From positions 28,804,001-28,868,000 of the forward strand of contig NC_083697.1 in assembly GCF_033118175.1 (NCBI RefSeq): a stretch of DNA of 64,000 nucleotides. Reading direction: 5' to 3'. Shown in pieces: positions 1-12,640 of the stretch (its first letter is position 1; each line of letters starts with the position of its first letter). A program made the position numbers and the translations under genes. Source of the stretch: Dama dama (lineage: Eukaryota; Chordata; Mammalia; Artiodactyla; Cervidae). Under the pieces are notes generated by a model. It was not told the DNA's origin. It searched no databases and was given only the letters and a program-made list of their open reading frames with translations.

Positions 1-1837
1 AGGGTTGGCCATGGACACCCAAGCCCATGGCCTGCAGTGATCTGTTTCATTTTAAAAAGTGTACTACCTAAGTACAAATCCTTAGATCCAACACCTGTTT
101 AAGCTCTTGTTTTATAAAATCAGATTTCTCCATTTAAAGTAATTTATATTTTAATTGGTATACCTTTAAAATGATGACAACAGTAATAGAAAGGACATCC
201 CATGGAGATAATGACATTTTAAGTAACAAGAGCTTGGACACCATCTCTCCTCTAGCTGGTCCTCCAGCCTCCTACAGTAGATCACAGATTTGTTCCTTAA
301 GAAAACCCCAACACTAAAATCATACTAACAGAAAACATCAATGACCTTATTTTTACCTTCTTGAATATTATAAGTCAGAATCCTGGGATAAATTCACCTA
401 AACTGTTGGAAATGCACTCTATCTCCTCAAAGGGTGAGCAGCCATCCTGGTTTGCCTGGGACTAAGGAAGTTTCCTGGGGTACAAGACTTTCAGTCTAAC
501 ATTGAGAAGAGTTGGTCACTCTATCTAACTCATATTATTCCTTTTGAGGAAGCATATGACTGAAATTGAGGATTTCCCAACTATGCAATCATTGGAAGTA
601 TTTTAATCAGCACAAGCAGTCCTTAGCTCAGAAGAAAAACTAAGTAGACACAAATCTCATGGGGCCATGGATCCTTGATGGATGTCTTTCTGATATAAAC
701 TTGAGGAAGAACCTATACTTGCCAGTAAAATTTCTTGGAAAAGGACCGAATCCCCTTCAACTCATCTATTTCTACTGTAAATACCATCTCATAGATTTAC
801 ATTCCACTGAGGCATGATTTTGTTAGGATTTTTTCAGTATGGATTTTTTTCCCCAATCCAATCTTCCATTGCAGGGTTGAGGAAAAGTTGATTAGAGCTG
901 GGGTTATGCCCCAGATGCTTCTGGGAGAAAGACGTTCCCTTTCTAAGTAAAGGACAGACTCCCTGTGTGTCTGTAGTGTAGCTCCACTGGAAATACAGGG
1001 CCTCTCTGCCTGAACCCTGGCTCAGAAGTGTTGCAAATCTTGCTTTCCAACGCTTTCCAAGGAGCAAGGCGATCTGTGAGAATGGCCTCCAGTCCTTGCA
1101 GAGCAAGCAAATCACAAAGCATGTTTAGGATTAATTAGGTTTTGACCCCCTTGAAGCACAAAATAAATAATTTCTTAAACAGGTAAGCACTTAAATAAGC
1201 CCCCTGGGCATAAAACCAATTATGAACTCAGTGCTTTCCCTTTTATAACAGGTAGATAGCCTTTGCCCTGGGGGCAGTACAGGGAATGAGGAGTTCTGGG
1301 TTTGCTCCAAAGTTGGCTGCTGTCCCTACATACTCCCTGGGTTGCTGATGCCAGTTCTGTGTCTTGGTATTGACATCTGAAATCAACCTTTGTTATGATG
1401 ACACATTCCACAGGGACTTCTTCAGCAGTAAATGAACAGTGAAAGCATTAAATAGACTATGTAATTTCACTTTTAAGTGCACTGAGCACAGGAATGCAAC
1501 AGTGTAAGGCGTGACGAAACGCTTCACTTGGGTGAAATCACTTGGGTAGGCTTGCCACTTAAGCAGGACACAGAAGGAATCTAGCAATTAAAACCCAATC
1601 ACAACTTAGTTCAAATAGAACGACACATTCCAATTTATATTCACTCAAAACTTCAATAAACTTCCATGTATGTTAGCATCTAGTATTACTGCTAAAAGTC
1701 TGAAAAGTTTATTATCTTACGGATCTTATAAAAATTTGAATGTGGCTTAAAATTTCTAATCCAATTCTGAGAATATAAAGAAATACTATGTTGTTAAGAA
1801 AAAATGAAATGAACATGTGATACAGTATTATTAACTT

Positions 1838-2020
1838 TTGTTGTTGTTTGGTCTCTAAGTCATGTCCACAACTCTTTGCAACCCCATGGACTGCAGCAGG
1901 CCGGGCTTTGCTGTCCTTCACTATCTTCTGGAGTTTGCTCAAACCCCATGTCCACTGAGTCAGTGATATCACCCAACCATCTCAACCTCTATTGCCCTTT
2001 CTCCTCCTGCCCTCAATCTA
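1838..2020 (-). repeat. BovB 3'-end fragment (old)
   Basis: Minus-strand match to the BovB (RTE) 3' end: clock-like text CTCTTTGCAACCCCATGG, then CTCCACTGAGTC-AGTGAT and ...CTCCTCCTGCCCTCAATC. Diverged from the younger copies at 30.8 and 61.0 kb. Confidence 0.75.
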
Positions 2021-3599
2021 AAGTACAGATTTTGTTCAAATTTCACAAAATTTTATGCTAGTGTCCATTATTTGTTTTCATTCCTTATTCAAGACTCCAC
2101 ATTATATTTAACTGCATTGAGCAGCTTCAGCTGCATGCAACAAATCCTGGTGAATTCTCTTTTCATTTTTATTCTATTACAAATACTTTCTTCTTCCTTG
2201 TTTTAGTTTCTTAGATACATCCATTATTTAAAAGTAGACATTTCATTTCCAAATATATGGGATTTTAAACATATCTTTGACATAAATTTCTCATTTTGAT
2301 ATTAATTTCTCATTTAAATGCTTTCATCTCTGCAATCACCCTCTGTGTTTTTTTCATCTCTTAACTTTATTGAGGCTTTCAATAGCTAAGTCAAAGATCT
2401 TTCTTGGTAAAAGTCAAATTGCACTAGAAAACATGTGGGTTATTTTCAAGTATCTTTTCATATTCATTTCTAATATAATCCCACAGTGATAAAAGAACAG
2501 ACTCTGTATGATTTCAATACCATTAGGCCATCAACTGTTTGCACTTGGTCTTACGTCTCTGGATGTGTTCCCAGGTCTCCTAGTTTATAGTCTATGGGAA
2601 CTTGAATAGAATTTGTATCCTACTGTTGTGTGAAAGTTGTATAAAAAATCTTAATTATCTTGAATTCATAGTGCTTTTCAGGCCTACTATAACCTTCTAC
2701 TTCTCTGTATATTCATTCTATTAATTTTTGAGAGTTTTGCTATTAAAATTCCAACTAAAAATCTTAATTTATCTACTTAAAAAAGAATTGTAGTATATAG
2801 TGGAACTACATGTAACTTTGCTGTGGATTTTCCAAGTCTCCTGTAAAAGTGTTATCATACTTTCATAATTTAAAACTTTTTTTAAAAAGCCCAATCACTT
2901 TGGATGTCTGGACCCTTCAACATTACCACAATGAAGGAATCAGTCACTGGCACTGAAGGAAAGCGGTGGGAGGTGTCCTCGAAAAGTACTCACATCTTTT
3001 TCTTGCTATTACTTCATGATTGAAGGGTGGCAAGAATGAGGAACTGGGTAGTCTCTGAGGTAAAGGGCCTGAAAAATTTGCCAATGACTAATGTGCTGTT
3101 TGATCCATTTGAGAGAGTTCAAGCCAGCATGGCATCATCTGGTTTTTTACACAGACCACAAGGCAACGGCAGCGAGGGCCCTGGGTTTTGTGGACTTTCC
3201 AAAACACGGACTGAAAGAAGAAAGCTGAAGTGTGGGGACACATGAAAAATACTATTTTCAGATGCTATGGCACATGAAGACAATGGAATTCTATCTTAGG
3301 GGAGGGAATACTTCATAAAATGCCACAATGACTGAGCGCTATTTGCAACTGATTCAGAAATTCATTTTTTCTGTGGAGAATCTGATTATTTTTATTCAGT
3401 CTGTTACTTCTTTGCATGGTCGTTCCCTTGAAAATTAAGTTTATAGAAAGCACCTGTATCTGCCATAAAGAGTGGGTTATTTTTGAAAGAGTGAGTATAG
3501 CAGGCTTTTAATAAACACTAATGGCTTAAATACAAGTTAAGCATTCCATTAGAGAAAAGGAGACAAAGGTGACATTCAGCTTCCAGGGGACAGTGTAGG

Positions 3600-3785
3600 A
3601 GCACGTACTTGATGAACAGACTAGCTAGGTTTGAAGACAGCGCCACTATCTGCAAGCCCTGTGACTTTGGGCAGCATCCAGCTCCTCGTCTGTAAAATGA
3701 GGATAATAACTGGACCTGATAGGTTTGCTATAAGGATTAAATACATTGACATGTATAAAAATCTTTAAGACCTCTGCCTAGTATG
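3600..3785 (+). repeat. MIR SINE
   Basis: Core motifs CTGTGACTTTGGGCA, CTCGTCTGTAAAATGAGG and ATAAGGATTAAATAC in MIR order; ancient and diverged. Confidence 0.75.
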
Positions 3786-4551
3786 TAATAGCAATACCCA
3801 AGTGTTAACCACTATCTTACTACTGTGATGTATTCCTCTACCCAGAGATCTTTAAATAGTACAACTGCTGTGAGGTGATTTTTAAAAAATTCTGTTTAAA
3901 GGCAGGTGGCTTGAGTAAATGACCAATTCAGGCTACTTCTATTTCTAGGCTAAGTCTTTTTATTTCCCAGAGGGACACATTTTACTGGGCTTCTTTAAAG
4001 TAATAACTACGTTATTGTAGTAACAACTATCATTCTTGGAGGTACTCAGGAGTCCTCGGTTTCCTTGATGAAATCAAGCCTTTCTTCCAGAAGCTTTATG
4101 ACTCAATACATACTGATGGCCACAGGCTAGATCTGCTTTTTGAGTAAGAAACAGAAACCAAGGGTCTCAGATAATACCACTTAGTCAAATCACCTCCTTT
4201 TATTTAAAGCAACTAACTCTGTCATGCTCTGGAAAAGTACATACTGGTTCTTTAAAGGTGATTAAGATAAGTGGTCTAGAAGTTTCTAAGAATCAGATTT
4301 TAAAAGGTGCAGTTTATGTACTGAGTTAATTTGGACATATCACTTTGGCAGAATGTAGAGTCAACATGAATGTGAGACGTGACACATGATGCAGTTCTTT
4401 TCTGCCGTTTTTCTCATGAAGTGATGCTAATGATGATACTTGAGGGAGAGGAGGAAGAGGGAAAAATCCACACTTTTAAAAGAGAAATCTACCCTGACTT
4501 GTCTCATGTATCTAACTTTGGCCTCTACTGCTAAAGCAGCAGAGCAATGTG

Positions 4552-4800
4552 GTTAAATCCAAGAGCTCTGAAGCAAGGCTGCGGGGCTCAAAATCCCTCT
4601 GCTGTCACTTATCAGCTGGGCCAGTGGGAAAGGATGGTTAAGGTCTCTGGACATCAGCGTCTCCATCTTTAAAAGGAAAGTAACAATACGTCTGATTTCA
4701 TAGGATTGTTTTTTAAGGATTAAATGAGTTAAGAGCTTGGCACCTAACAGGATTAGCAATCTCAAATATAAACCCCCATCTCCTATCCAGGCTATTACCT
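4552..4800 (+). repeat. MIR SINE
   Basis: MIR order retained: CTGTCACTTATCAGCTGGGC, GTCTCCATCTTTAAAAGGA, TTTAAGGATTAAATGAG, CTTGGCACC. Confidence 0.7.
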
Positions 4801-5514
4801 CACCAACAGCCAAAATGTATACATTGTTTCAGTGAGCACTTATTAAGCCCCTTTTATGTTCCATGTACTGTAGTAGGTCAGGGAGTGGAAGATACACAGT
4901 TGAGTAAAAAAACAGACACAACCCCTGTTCTTATGGAAATTAAAGAGTAGGACGGATACAAATTAAAAACTCTCACAAATAAAGGTAAATGCATAACTAT
5001 GAAACACTTCCAAAGGAATAGAGATTTGACCTGGTCAAGACAGAGAAAGCTTCCTGAGGGAGTGGTGAGGGCCAAACTCTGAAAGAAGAGTAAGAATGTA
5101 ACAAGGGATGGGTGGGCAGAGGTTGAGAAGAGTATTCCTGGCAGGAAGGACAGCACATAGGAAAGCTCTGTGAGAGTCTCACCCATCATCTCAGTCATAA
5201 TTATTACCACTCCTCAGGGCTTCCTTCACGTGCTTCCTATCACCCGGGATGTCCCTTCCTTCTCTTCTCTCTCTGGAACCACCCATTCTTCAAAGGTCCA
5301 GCCGAAATCTGAATCTCCCATGACACTCCACCACGTTAGCCCACAAGACTCCACTACTGTCCCTTCCTTGGGGAATGTGATGGAACGGGGCAGGAAAACA
5401 TCGCTTACTGCAATAAGAAGATGGTAAAATCTATTGGCAACTGAAGAACTTCTGTTTTACCGCTCTTGTTTGTTCCCAGGGCACATACATCTGTATTTCC
5501 TCACTTTCTTTTTT

Positions 5515-5815
5515 TTATTGAAGTGAAGGGCACTTGTTAACTTGTCCAGTCTTCAGCTCCATGGGGTCAGTACTGCTACCACAGCCGCGGGAACAGAGGC
5601 CCATTAAGGGGACATAAACGGCCACCATTCCTGTAACTCGGGTGACTGGGCAGCCCTTTGAACTTGGATCTGTCCACTTCCAAAGCCCATTCATATCTTC
5701 CATGACACTGGCTTCCACTTGGCTTAAGCGCTTTTTCTCCTGCGTATGTCCAGTGAGCCCAGTGATTTCTAGCTCTCCTTGGGGTAGTACAGTGTTGCTA
5801 TGCAACAGTCATCCC
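5515..5815. other. Unassigned 300-bp segment with several CpGs and a 96-codon minus-strand frame
   Basis: Differs from its surroundings in CpG content and in having a 96-codon open frame on the minus strand (5515-5805). It reads like a diverged LTR or DNA-transposon piece, with GTTGCTATGCAACAG near one end, but I cannot name a family. No protein domain is recognisable. Confidence 0.35.
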
Positions 5816-5999
5816 TGAAAAACCTGTTCGGTTCTGTTGGTGTGTATTGTGGGAAAGAAGGTCTCAGAGACAGCTGTGAGATGGCAGAAGTGCACTTGTC
5901 CCCTTGTAAGCCTTATTCATAAACAAAATCATGCCACAGACATTACTAAACCACATACTGATTCTCCTCTGCTCGAATGCAAGTCATATTATAAACAAG

Positions 6000-6058
6000 A
6001 AAAAGGAGGAGGAGGGCAAGGGAAGGGGAGAGGAAGAACAGGAGGAGGAAAGAAAAGA
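6000..6058 (+). repeat. Purine-only tract (GGAGGA-rich)
   Basis: Nearly pure A/G run, GAAAAAGGAGGAGGAGGGCA and onward, only broken by single C bases; low-complexity. Confidence 0.85.
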
Positions 6059-6295
6059 ATATTGTTTTCATAACATACCTCCTCTTAGTAATGCAAAATA
6101 GTCAGATTTTATTGTTCCTTATCACTTATTATATGTTGATTACACAGGAAGTACAGAATAAACTTCATCAAATAAGATAGTACAGAACCATGTCTAATAG
6201 TTGCTGGCACAGAGTAGGAAGATGCTTAGTGAAGTTAGTTCCTTCTTTTTAAGCCAGGGGGTTTCACATTGATCCAATCTGGGACCAAATCCCAG

Positions 6296-6450
6296 CTCTT
6301 TCTTCTTCCAGCTGTGTGCGCTTACTCAGGTTAAATAACCTCTCTGAGCTGAAAGCACCACAGCTACAAATGGGCCAATAACGGGACCTCCCTCAGAGGC
6401 CTCTTGTGAGAACCACACAGTGTCTGGCATATGGCAGGTGCCATGGAAGC
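6296..6450 (+). repeat. MIR SINE
   Basis: Motifs TACTCAGGTTAAATAACCTC, CTACAAATGGG, CTTGTGAGAACCACACAGTG and CTGGCATATGGCAGGTGCC follow MIR order. Confidence 0.65.
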
Positions 6451-6527
6451 ACCAATTTCTCTCCTTTTTTTTTTTTATAAAAAAGGGCTGCTTCTCTCCT
6501 GGATTTCCCAAAAGACCTTGTGAAGTA

Positions 6528-6640
6528 GACAGACTTGGCACTGTCATCCCCATTTTGCAGATATGAAAACAGAAATTTAGACAGATTAACGAGTGACCTA
6601 AGGTCAGAGAGTCAAGACCCAGAGGACCTTGGAATTCATC
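6528..6640 (-). repeat. MIR SINE fragment
   Basis: Reverse-complement MIR core: CATCCCCATTTTGCAGATAT, then CTAAGGTCAGAGAGTC. Confidence 0.6.
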
Positions 6641-7325
6641 CTGATTCTTCCGAATGTAGGTGTGATGTTCTTATAAGACTAAATGACATGAAAATACCCT
6701 CTCTGCCCCACTCACTGTTGATGACACAGTTGTTTTTTGAGTACTGCTCCTTGATTTGCATTGATTCATTCACATTTGTTCACCTTTTTTATTTGCCCTA
6801 CTTGTTTGACCAGCACACATCCCTTAGATGTTTGCCTGAGATTAGAAGGGCAAACTGGGCCATTAAACACAACAAAATGGGCAAAGAGGGCTTCATCAAC
6901 TACAAAGGGAAGTAGAATAAAATCACTATTCAAAACTCAGAAAGTTTGACGGGGTTTTTTGGGGTCATATTTTGACCTCTGGTTTCTTGTTTGCTTTATT
7001 TGAATTTTCAGTTTCATTACATTAAATATAGTTGTTTATAAATCATACTTCTTTCAGAAAACCAAGACACTTGCTAACTCCAGAAATTGTTGGGGATTTG
7101 TACCTCAAAAGGTGTCACTACCTCATTAATAAATTACAAATAAATGTTTACCCTTTTCATGGCCCAATTATCCATGGTTACAAAATAATATGGGAAGAAA
7201 AGAAAATTTGTAATTTATGGATGAACTGTGTCTCAAATGTGTTTTCATTTATAGGCCAGTTTTTTGGGGAACCTGGCTTATAAATTTGGTTTATTCTTAA
7301 ATAGGAAATAAAATTTAAAATAGTA

Positions 7326-7760
7326 TACAGAGTGAAGTAAGCCAGAAAGATAAAGAACATTACAGCATACTAACACATATATATGGAATTTAGAAAGATG
7401 GTAATGATAACCCTATATGCAAAACAGAAAAAGAGACACAGAAGTACAGAACAGACTTTTGAACTCTGTAGGAGAAGGTGAGGGTGGGATGTTTCGAAAG
7501 AACAGTATGTATATTATCTATAGTGAAACAGATCACCAGCCCAGGTGGGATGCATGAGACAAGTGCTCGGGCCTGGTGCATTGGGAAGACCCAGAGGAAT
7601 TGGGTGGAGAGGGAGGTGGGAGGGGGGATCAGGATGGGGAATACATGTAACTCCATGGCTGATTCATGTCAATGTATGACAAAACCCACTGCAATGTTGT
7701 GAAGTAATTAGCCTCCAACTAATAAAAGTAAATGAAAAAAAAAATAAAAATAAAAAAAAA
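7326..7760 (+). mobile_element. L1 3' end (5'-truncated ruminant L1)
   Basis: Carries the ruminant L1 3' UTR: TATACAGAGTGAAGTAAGCC, the G-rich block at 7601-7640, TCAATGTATGACAAAACCCAC and an A-rich tail. Flanked by AAAATAGTA (7317-7325 and 7757-7765), a likely target-site duplication. Antisense to NFKB1. Confidence 0.9.
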
Positions 7761-8034
7761 TAGTAGTATTTTGGTATCATTTCTTTTCTACATCTCCTTA
7801 CCCTTGTTGCTGCACTATGTACATTGTCAAATTCTTTTTTTGAACAAAGCATAAAATACATGGTATCTAGTTAGATCTTTAAAAGATATCCCCAAACTAA
7901 CCACTTCTTACTGTCTCCATCACTATTGCCTGGTTTCATGGAGTACTATCCACTATGATTAGTTTCCTAAGTTTTTGCTCCTATGTTTCCTGTGCCTCCC
8001 CCATTTCCCCATGGGCTGTTCTTCTGGGTGATCC

Positions 8035-8720
8035 TGTTCAAGTCAGGTCATGCCAAATCCTGACACACCTTGGCTCAAAGTTCTCCAAAAGTGAAAGCTG
8101 TTGAAGCTGAATGAATCGTCAACGGGACTCATTACAGCATTTTGTGTATACACGATTAAATTTTTCCATGGCAAGAAGTTAAAAAAAAAAAAAGGCCCAG
8201 ACCCTCTAAAGGCGTTCCATCTGAAAAGCCCAATTTTTACAACACCACGCAGTCCTTGGGCCATGTGAACCCACTTCCTCTTTGCTCTCATTTGTTACTA
8301 CTTCTGGGCAGCCACATAACCTGCTGCCAGCGCAGCTTCCACCTGAGAGCTTCTGCACGCGCTGTCTCCTCTGCCTAGAACACTCCTTCCCTGGATATTT
8401 GCATGGTCTCTCACTTTTCAGGATTTGCAGAAATGCCATTCTCTGGCAAGCTTCCATGGCCCACCCTACCATTATCTAAACTTCTATCACTCCCATTCCT
8501 GAATTCCTTGCTGCTTCCCCTGCTTTACTTTTCTCTCTGTCTAATCACCATTTAATATACTACACATCTTACGTGACTATTGCCTAACTTCCCCATTAGA
8601 ACAGAGGCCGTGTAAGAGTGGGGACAATGGTTTCTTCTGTGTCACATTCCCAGTGCCCGCAATAACATTTATTATATTGTGGGCATTCGATAAATAATTC
8701 TTTAGTGAATGCATGATTAA
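8035..8720 (+). repeat. L2 LINE 3' fragment
   Basis: L2-style text: CTGTCTCCTCTGCCTAGAAC, CTTCCCCATTAGAACAGAGG and a terminal ATTCGATAAATAATTC. Confidence 0.65.
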
Positions 8721-9384
8721 ATAAGAGGACTAAAATGTTATCTATGGATGGTGAGATATTAAAACAAGAGTTGTGTTAGGTGACAGATGGAAATTGGGAA
8801 ACTATATTCTACTTTATCCTTTCCAAAAAAATTGGCTAGATTCTGGTGCACCCTCTCAATAGGCTATTTAAATGAGAATGTGGTTATTTACATCAGGACA
8901 GAACATTAACCTAACTAGATAGAAGGGTGTTGGGGTGTGGGCTCTCGGCCTGCAGTGTGGTTAGAGGACTTTAACTGCTGAGGGACAGGAACGGGCAGCT
9001 GCGGGAAAGAGAAGGGAAGGTAATTCTTTGATCCTCTTGTTGGAAAATCAAGGTAGTAGCGCTCCTCTTACAGTCCAAACATCCTCCTGGACATCCCTCC
9101 TCCCATCCTAACTGCTGGTGCCTGTAAGGCATTCTCCTGGTGCACCGAGGAGTCCTAACTCGCACACTCTATTCCGAGCCGTGCTATGGCACTCAGGGAT
9201 CCAGAATTCACATTTCCGGTTCACCCGTTTCACAGTCACGCACCCCCCAAATAAGAAGGGCCTTTTTTGATACTCACTGTGGTGACTGACAGGAATAACC
9301 AGCCCACAGAACCTTACCGTGAAGCAGTGCAGGTCTGCATCTACAAGATAGCAAACCGGTGGGCTCCCTTTCAATAAAGAGCAC

Positions 9385-9580
9385 AGGCTCTGGAGTCTGA
9401 AGGATGGGGCTCTGAATCCTGGCTCCTTCCTCTCCTACCTATGCCATCCTGGGTATGTTACTTGACCTTTTGATGTGTTTTCTTATCTGTAAAACGTGAA
9501 TACAAATCCCTAATGTCTGATTTTTCACAAGGATTAAAGGAAGCAGTTTACAGCATCTAATGCAGCACTTGATTCACAGC
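9385..9580 (+). repeat. MIR SINE
   Basis: CTGGAGTCTGAAGGATGGGG, ATGTTACTTGACC, CTTATCTGTAAAACGTGAA, AAGGATTAAAGGAAGC; MIR order preserved. Confidence 0.7.
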
Positions 9581-9964
9581 AGATGCAAAGCACATGATGG
9601 TGACTCTGATTTTGTCCCTTCATGCCATAAGCAGACATCTGCAGTGAAGACTTCCTCTGAATTTAACAAGAAGGTAGACAGCATTGCATGTCAGGCTCTC
9701 CAACCTCTCTTCTCCTTACTGTCTGTCACCCAGGAGCAAAATGTCCCTATTACTTTCCATATCTGCTCCCAATTCATAGAAATGTAGGTTTGTTCCCTTT
9801 TCTAGGTTTTACCACTCTGCTTTTGCACTTAACACCATACTTACTCAAGATCTCCTTAAATCACACTTCTTCTTCCCTCTCCAAAGGACCCTTACTCTTA
9901 GTCCACAAACCATATACTTTCTTCTCCCTTAATTCTGAACAATGCATTTCCTGATAATGATGAT

Positions 9965-10075
9965 GACAACAGTACAGGCTAGCATTTACTGAAATCTATG
10001 GGCCAGGCCCTGCAGCAAGAAATACAGAACCATTCTTTCATTTGATCGTCTCCATAATTCAACAAGAAATGTTCT
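9965..10075 (-). repeat. MIR SINE fragment
   Basis: Reverse MIR 3' half: GCATTTACTGAAATCTATGG, GCCAGGCCCTGCAGC, CATTTGATCGTCTCC. Confidence 0.6.
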
Positions 10076-10184
10076 TTAAAAGTATTTATACCTGCTTGAG
10101 TGCCATTCTCTTTTTTTTATCAAGTATGCAAGAAAAGCTCTAATCACCAATGCTGAAACGCCAACTTAATCTGCAGTACCTTTG

Positions 10185-10363
10185 AAAAGTGAAAGTGAAG
10201 TTGCTCAGTCATTTCTGATTCTTTGCAACCCCATGGACTGTAGCCTACCAGGCTCCTCTGTCCATGGGATTTTCCAGGCAAGAGTACTGGAGTGGGTTAC
10301 CATTTCCTTCTCCAGAGGATCTTCCCAACCCATGGATTGAACCGAGGTCTCCCACATAGTAGT
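10185..10363 (-). mobile_element. Bov-tA SINE
   Basis: Full antisense Bov-tA (tRNA-derived head plus BovA body). Perfect 10-bp target-site duplication AGTACCTTTG at 10175-10184 and 10364-10373. Confidence 0.93.
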
Positions 10364-10394
10364 AGTACCTTTGCAATTTAATTAATTCTTCTAT

Positions 10395-11560
10395 GCCTCA
10401 AATAAATAAGTGCCTAAAGGTCATGATTTACTCCATGTTTCCAAACTCATCAGCCATTTCTTGTTCTTCATCCCACTTGACCTCTCTGAAGCCTAGGATG
10501 GGTTACCTTCCCTCCTCAAAATGTTCCCTTCTCACTGCATTAGACACTTCTGTTAAAGCACTCTTCCTCCTCAAAAGGAGATTTGTCGGATATCAGCCCT
10601 TGGTCCATCTCTAATCTTTACCATAATCACTCTCTTCACACGGTCATGTTAGTCTCCTAGATTTAGTTATCTACTCCATGCAGATGACTCCTCAATTTAA
10701 ATCTCATGGGTCCTTCCTTTTTCAACACCTATAACATTTCCAGCTGCTTGCAGGGCATCTTCCTGTCCATAACTTATAATCAATTTGACCACAACTGAAG
10801 ACCCATGAATGGCCTTCCTTCTGAAACTTACTCCATCTCCTATTAAGTGAAACCACCACCTTCTAAGCAACTGCACCAAAATTTTCCTATCATCTGTTGT
10901 CTTCTACATTTAATCAGGTATTGAATTAACTGATTCAGCCAGGTGGCACCTTCAAAAATCTCTAGTTTCTGCCCCTTCTCTCTATCCTCATTGCTCTAGT
11001 TTATCTATCTCAGCTTGAACCAGTTTAACTCATGAGGAATCACTACAGTTCTTCCCATGTGGTGTCACTGTGCCTTTCCCTTCCAACCCCTCGGCAGACT
11101 TCTACCAGATTTGTATTCCTAAAGCACAATGCTCATTATAGCAAATCATTTCTATATTAAAACTTATACAATTTCCCCATTTTCTACAAAACGTGGTTTA
11201 AATTCCTGAGCCTTGCACAATTTGGTCCAATCTTACCTCTAGCCTCATTCCCATCTTTCTCTTTCATGTACTCTTCATTCCAGCAGAATTATTCACCATT
11301 CCCTTCCAACTTCAGAGATGGAAGTCTCTTTTTGAGCCTTTGCCACTCAATTTTCTGCCTCTGCTATTTTCCCTAGTTAGATTCATGTTTTCAAATTTCT
11401 ACCTTTCCCTCAGGATCCCACCCCAAATGTAATCTCTGCTTTGAAGTCTTCTCTGTCCACTCCAAACAGCCGGCTTTTCTACCTTAAGGCTATGAGGTCA
11501 TTCACTCTTTCATCTGAAAAATACTGCTTTATTCGGCAATTCCTACATGGCAGCTGCAGG
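10395..11560 (+). repeat. L2 LINE fragment
   Basis: Long diverged L2: CATGCAGATGACTCCTCAAT, then CACAATTTGGTCCAATCTTA, TGAGCCTTTGCCACTC and TCTGCCTCTGCTATTTTCCC, the usual order toward the L2 3' end. Confidence 0.65.
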
Positions 11561-11627
11561 TGCTGGTTCTATAATGGTGAGTAAAACAAACATCATCATC
11601 ATATTTCAGATATTTAAGGCCCTATCT

Positions 11628-11901
11628 CGGAGAAGGCAATGGCACCCCACTCCAGTACTCTTGCCTGGAAAATCCCATGGACGGAGGAGCCTGGTGGGCT
11701 GCAGTCCATGGGGTCGCTAAGAGTCAGACATGACTGAGCAACTTCACTTTCACTTTTCACTTTCATGCACTGGAGAAGGCAATGGCAACCCACTCCAGTG
11801 TTCTTGCCTGGAGAATCCCAGGGACAGGGGAGCCTGGTGGGCTGCCGTATATGGGGTCGTACAGAGTCAGACATGACTGAAGCGACTTAGCAGCAGCAGC
11901 A
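11628..11901 (+). mobile_element. BOV-A2 SINE (dimer)
   Basis: Two BovA monomers (each AATGGC...CCACTCCAGT...GACATGACTGA) joined by a TTCACTTTCACTTTTCAC linker and ending in an AGC run. Imperfect duplication GGCCCTATCT (11618-11627) / GGCCATATCT (11902-11911). Confidence 0.93.
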
Positions 11902-12415
11902 GGCCATATCTTAGTTCCTTCATTAAACTGACTGGTTTTTTAGGATCAAGGCATTGTCAAGTTCTTCCATTTCCCCAACCCCCAGGATGAAACTAATCAG
12001 TATTTGCTCAAAGAATTCATGACTGAATACATCACTGGCTCCAGGCTACTCTGAGGAAGAGGGAACACCAAGTGGTTAACACCTCCCAGGCCATATGCTG
12101 ACAGCACAGCCCACCAGGCCATATTGCCTTAAGATCTGTTGAAGGGTTATAGTCTCATGACACAGTTCATCTCTCTACTACAACTGTGAGGAATTACCCT
12201 GAGAAGTTTCTAAAAATCCCTAGCAAATAGTGAGTGCATAGAGTCAATTAACTTGGAAATTCTTCTGACTTCATGGCTTGAAACCACAATTAGGAAGACC
12301 TAACCCTGGCAATATATTTATTTCTAAGAGGATTATTTTTTGAAGTACTTGTACTTCACTGAGAAAACTAACTTCTATATGCAGACAGACTGGCTTCACA
12401 GGTGCTAACACATCT

Positions 12416-12640
12416 GTGTGTGTGTGTGTTGCGAACACTCAGTTGTGTCTGACTCTTTTGCAACCCTATGGGCTATAGGCTGCCAGGCTCCTCTGTCCAT
12501 GGGACCATGGGACTTCCCATGGACAGCCAAGAATACTGAAGTGGGTAGGGGTGTTCCTGACTCAGGGATCAAACCCATGTCTTTTGTGTCTCCTGCACCG
12601 GGAGGCAGATTCTTTACCACTGCACTACATGGGAAGCCCA
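12416..12640 (-). mobile_element. Bov-tA SINE, diverged
   Basis: Antisense Bov-tA preceded by a short GT run (12416-12430); ends ATGGGAAGCCC. Contains the inverted repeat CCATGGGACTTCCCATGG, which includes the kappa-B-like decamer GGGACTTCCC (12509-12518). Approximate flanking duplication AACACATCT / AAAACATCT. Confidence 0.85.

Noticed and set aside
9108..9374. 88-codon minus-strand frame as an NFKB1 exon
   Set aside because: The translation has no similarity to the Rel domain or ankyrin repeats.
12509..12518. GGGACTTCCC as a regulatory kappa-B site
   Set aside because: It lies in a degraded Bov-tA deep in intron 5, and similar decamers are common in SINE heads; weaker case than 47.8-49.1 kb.
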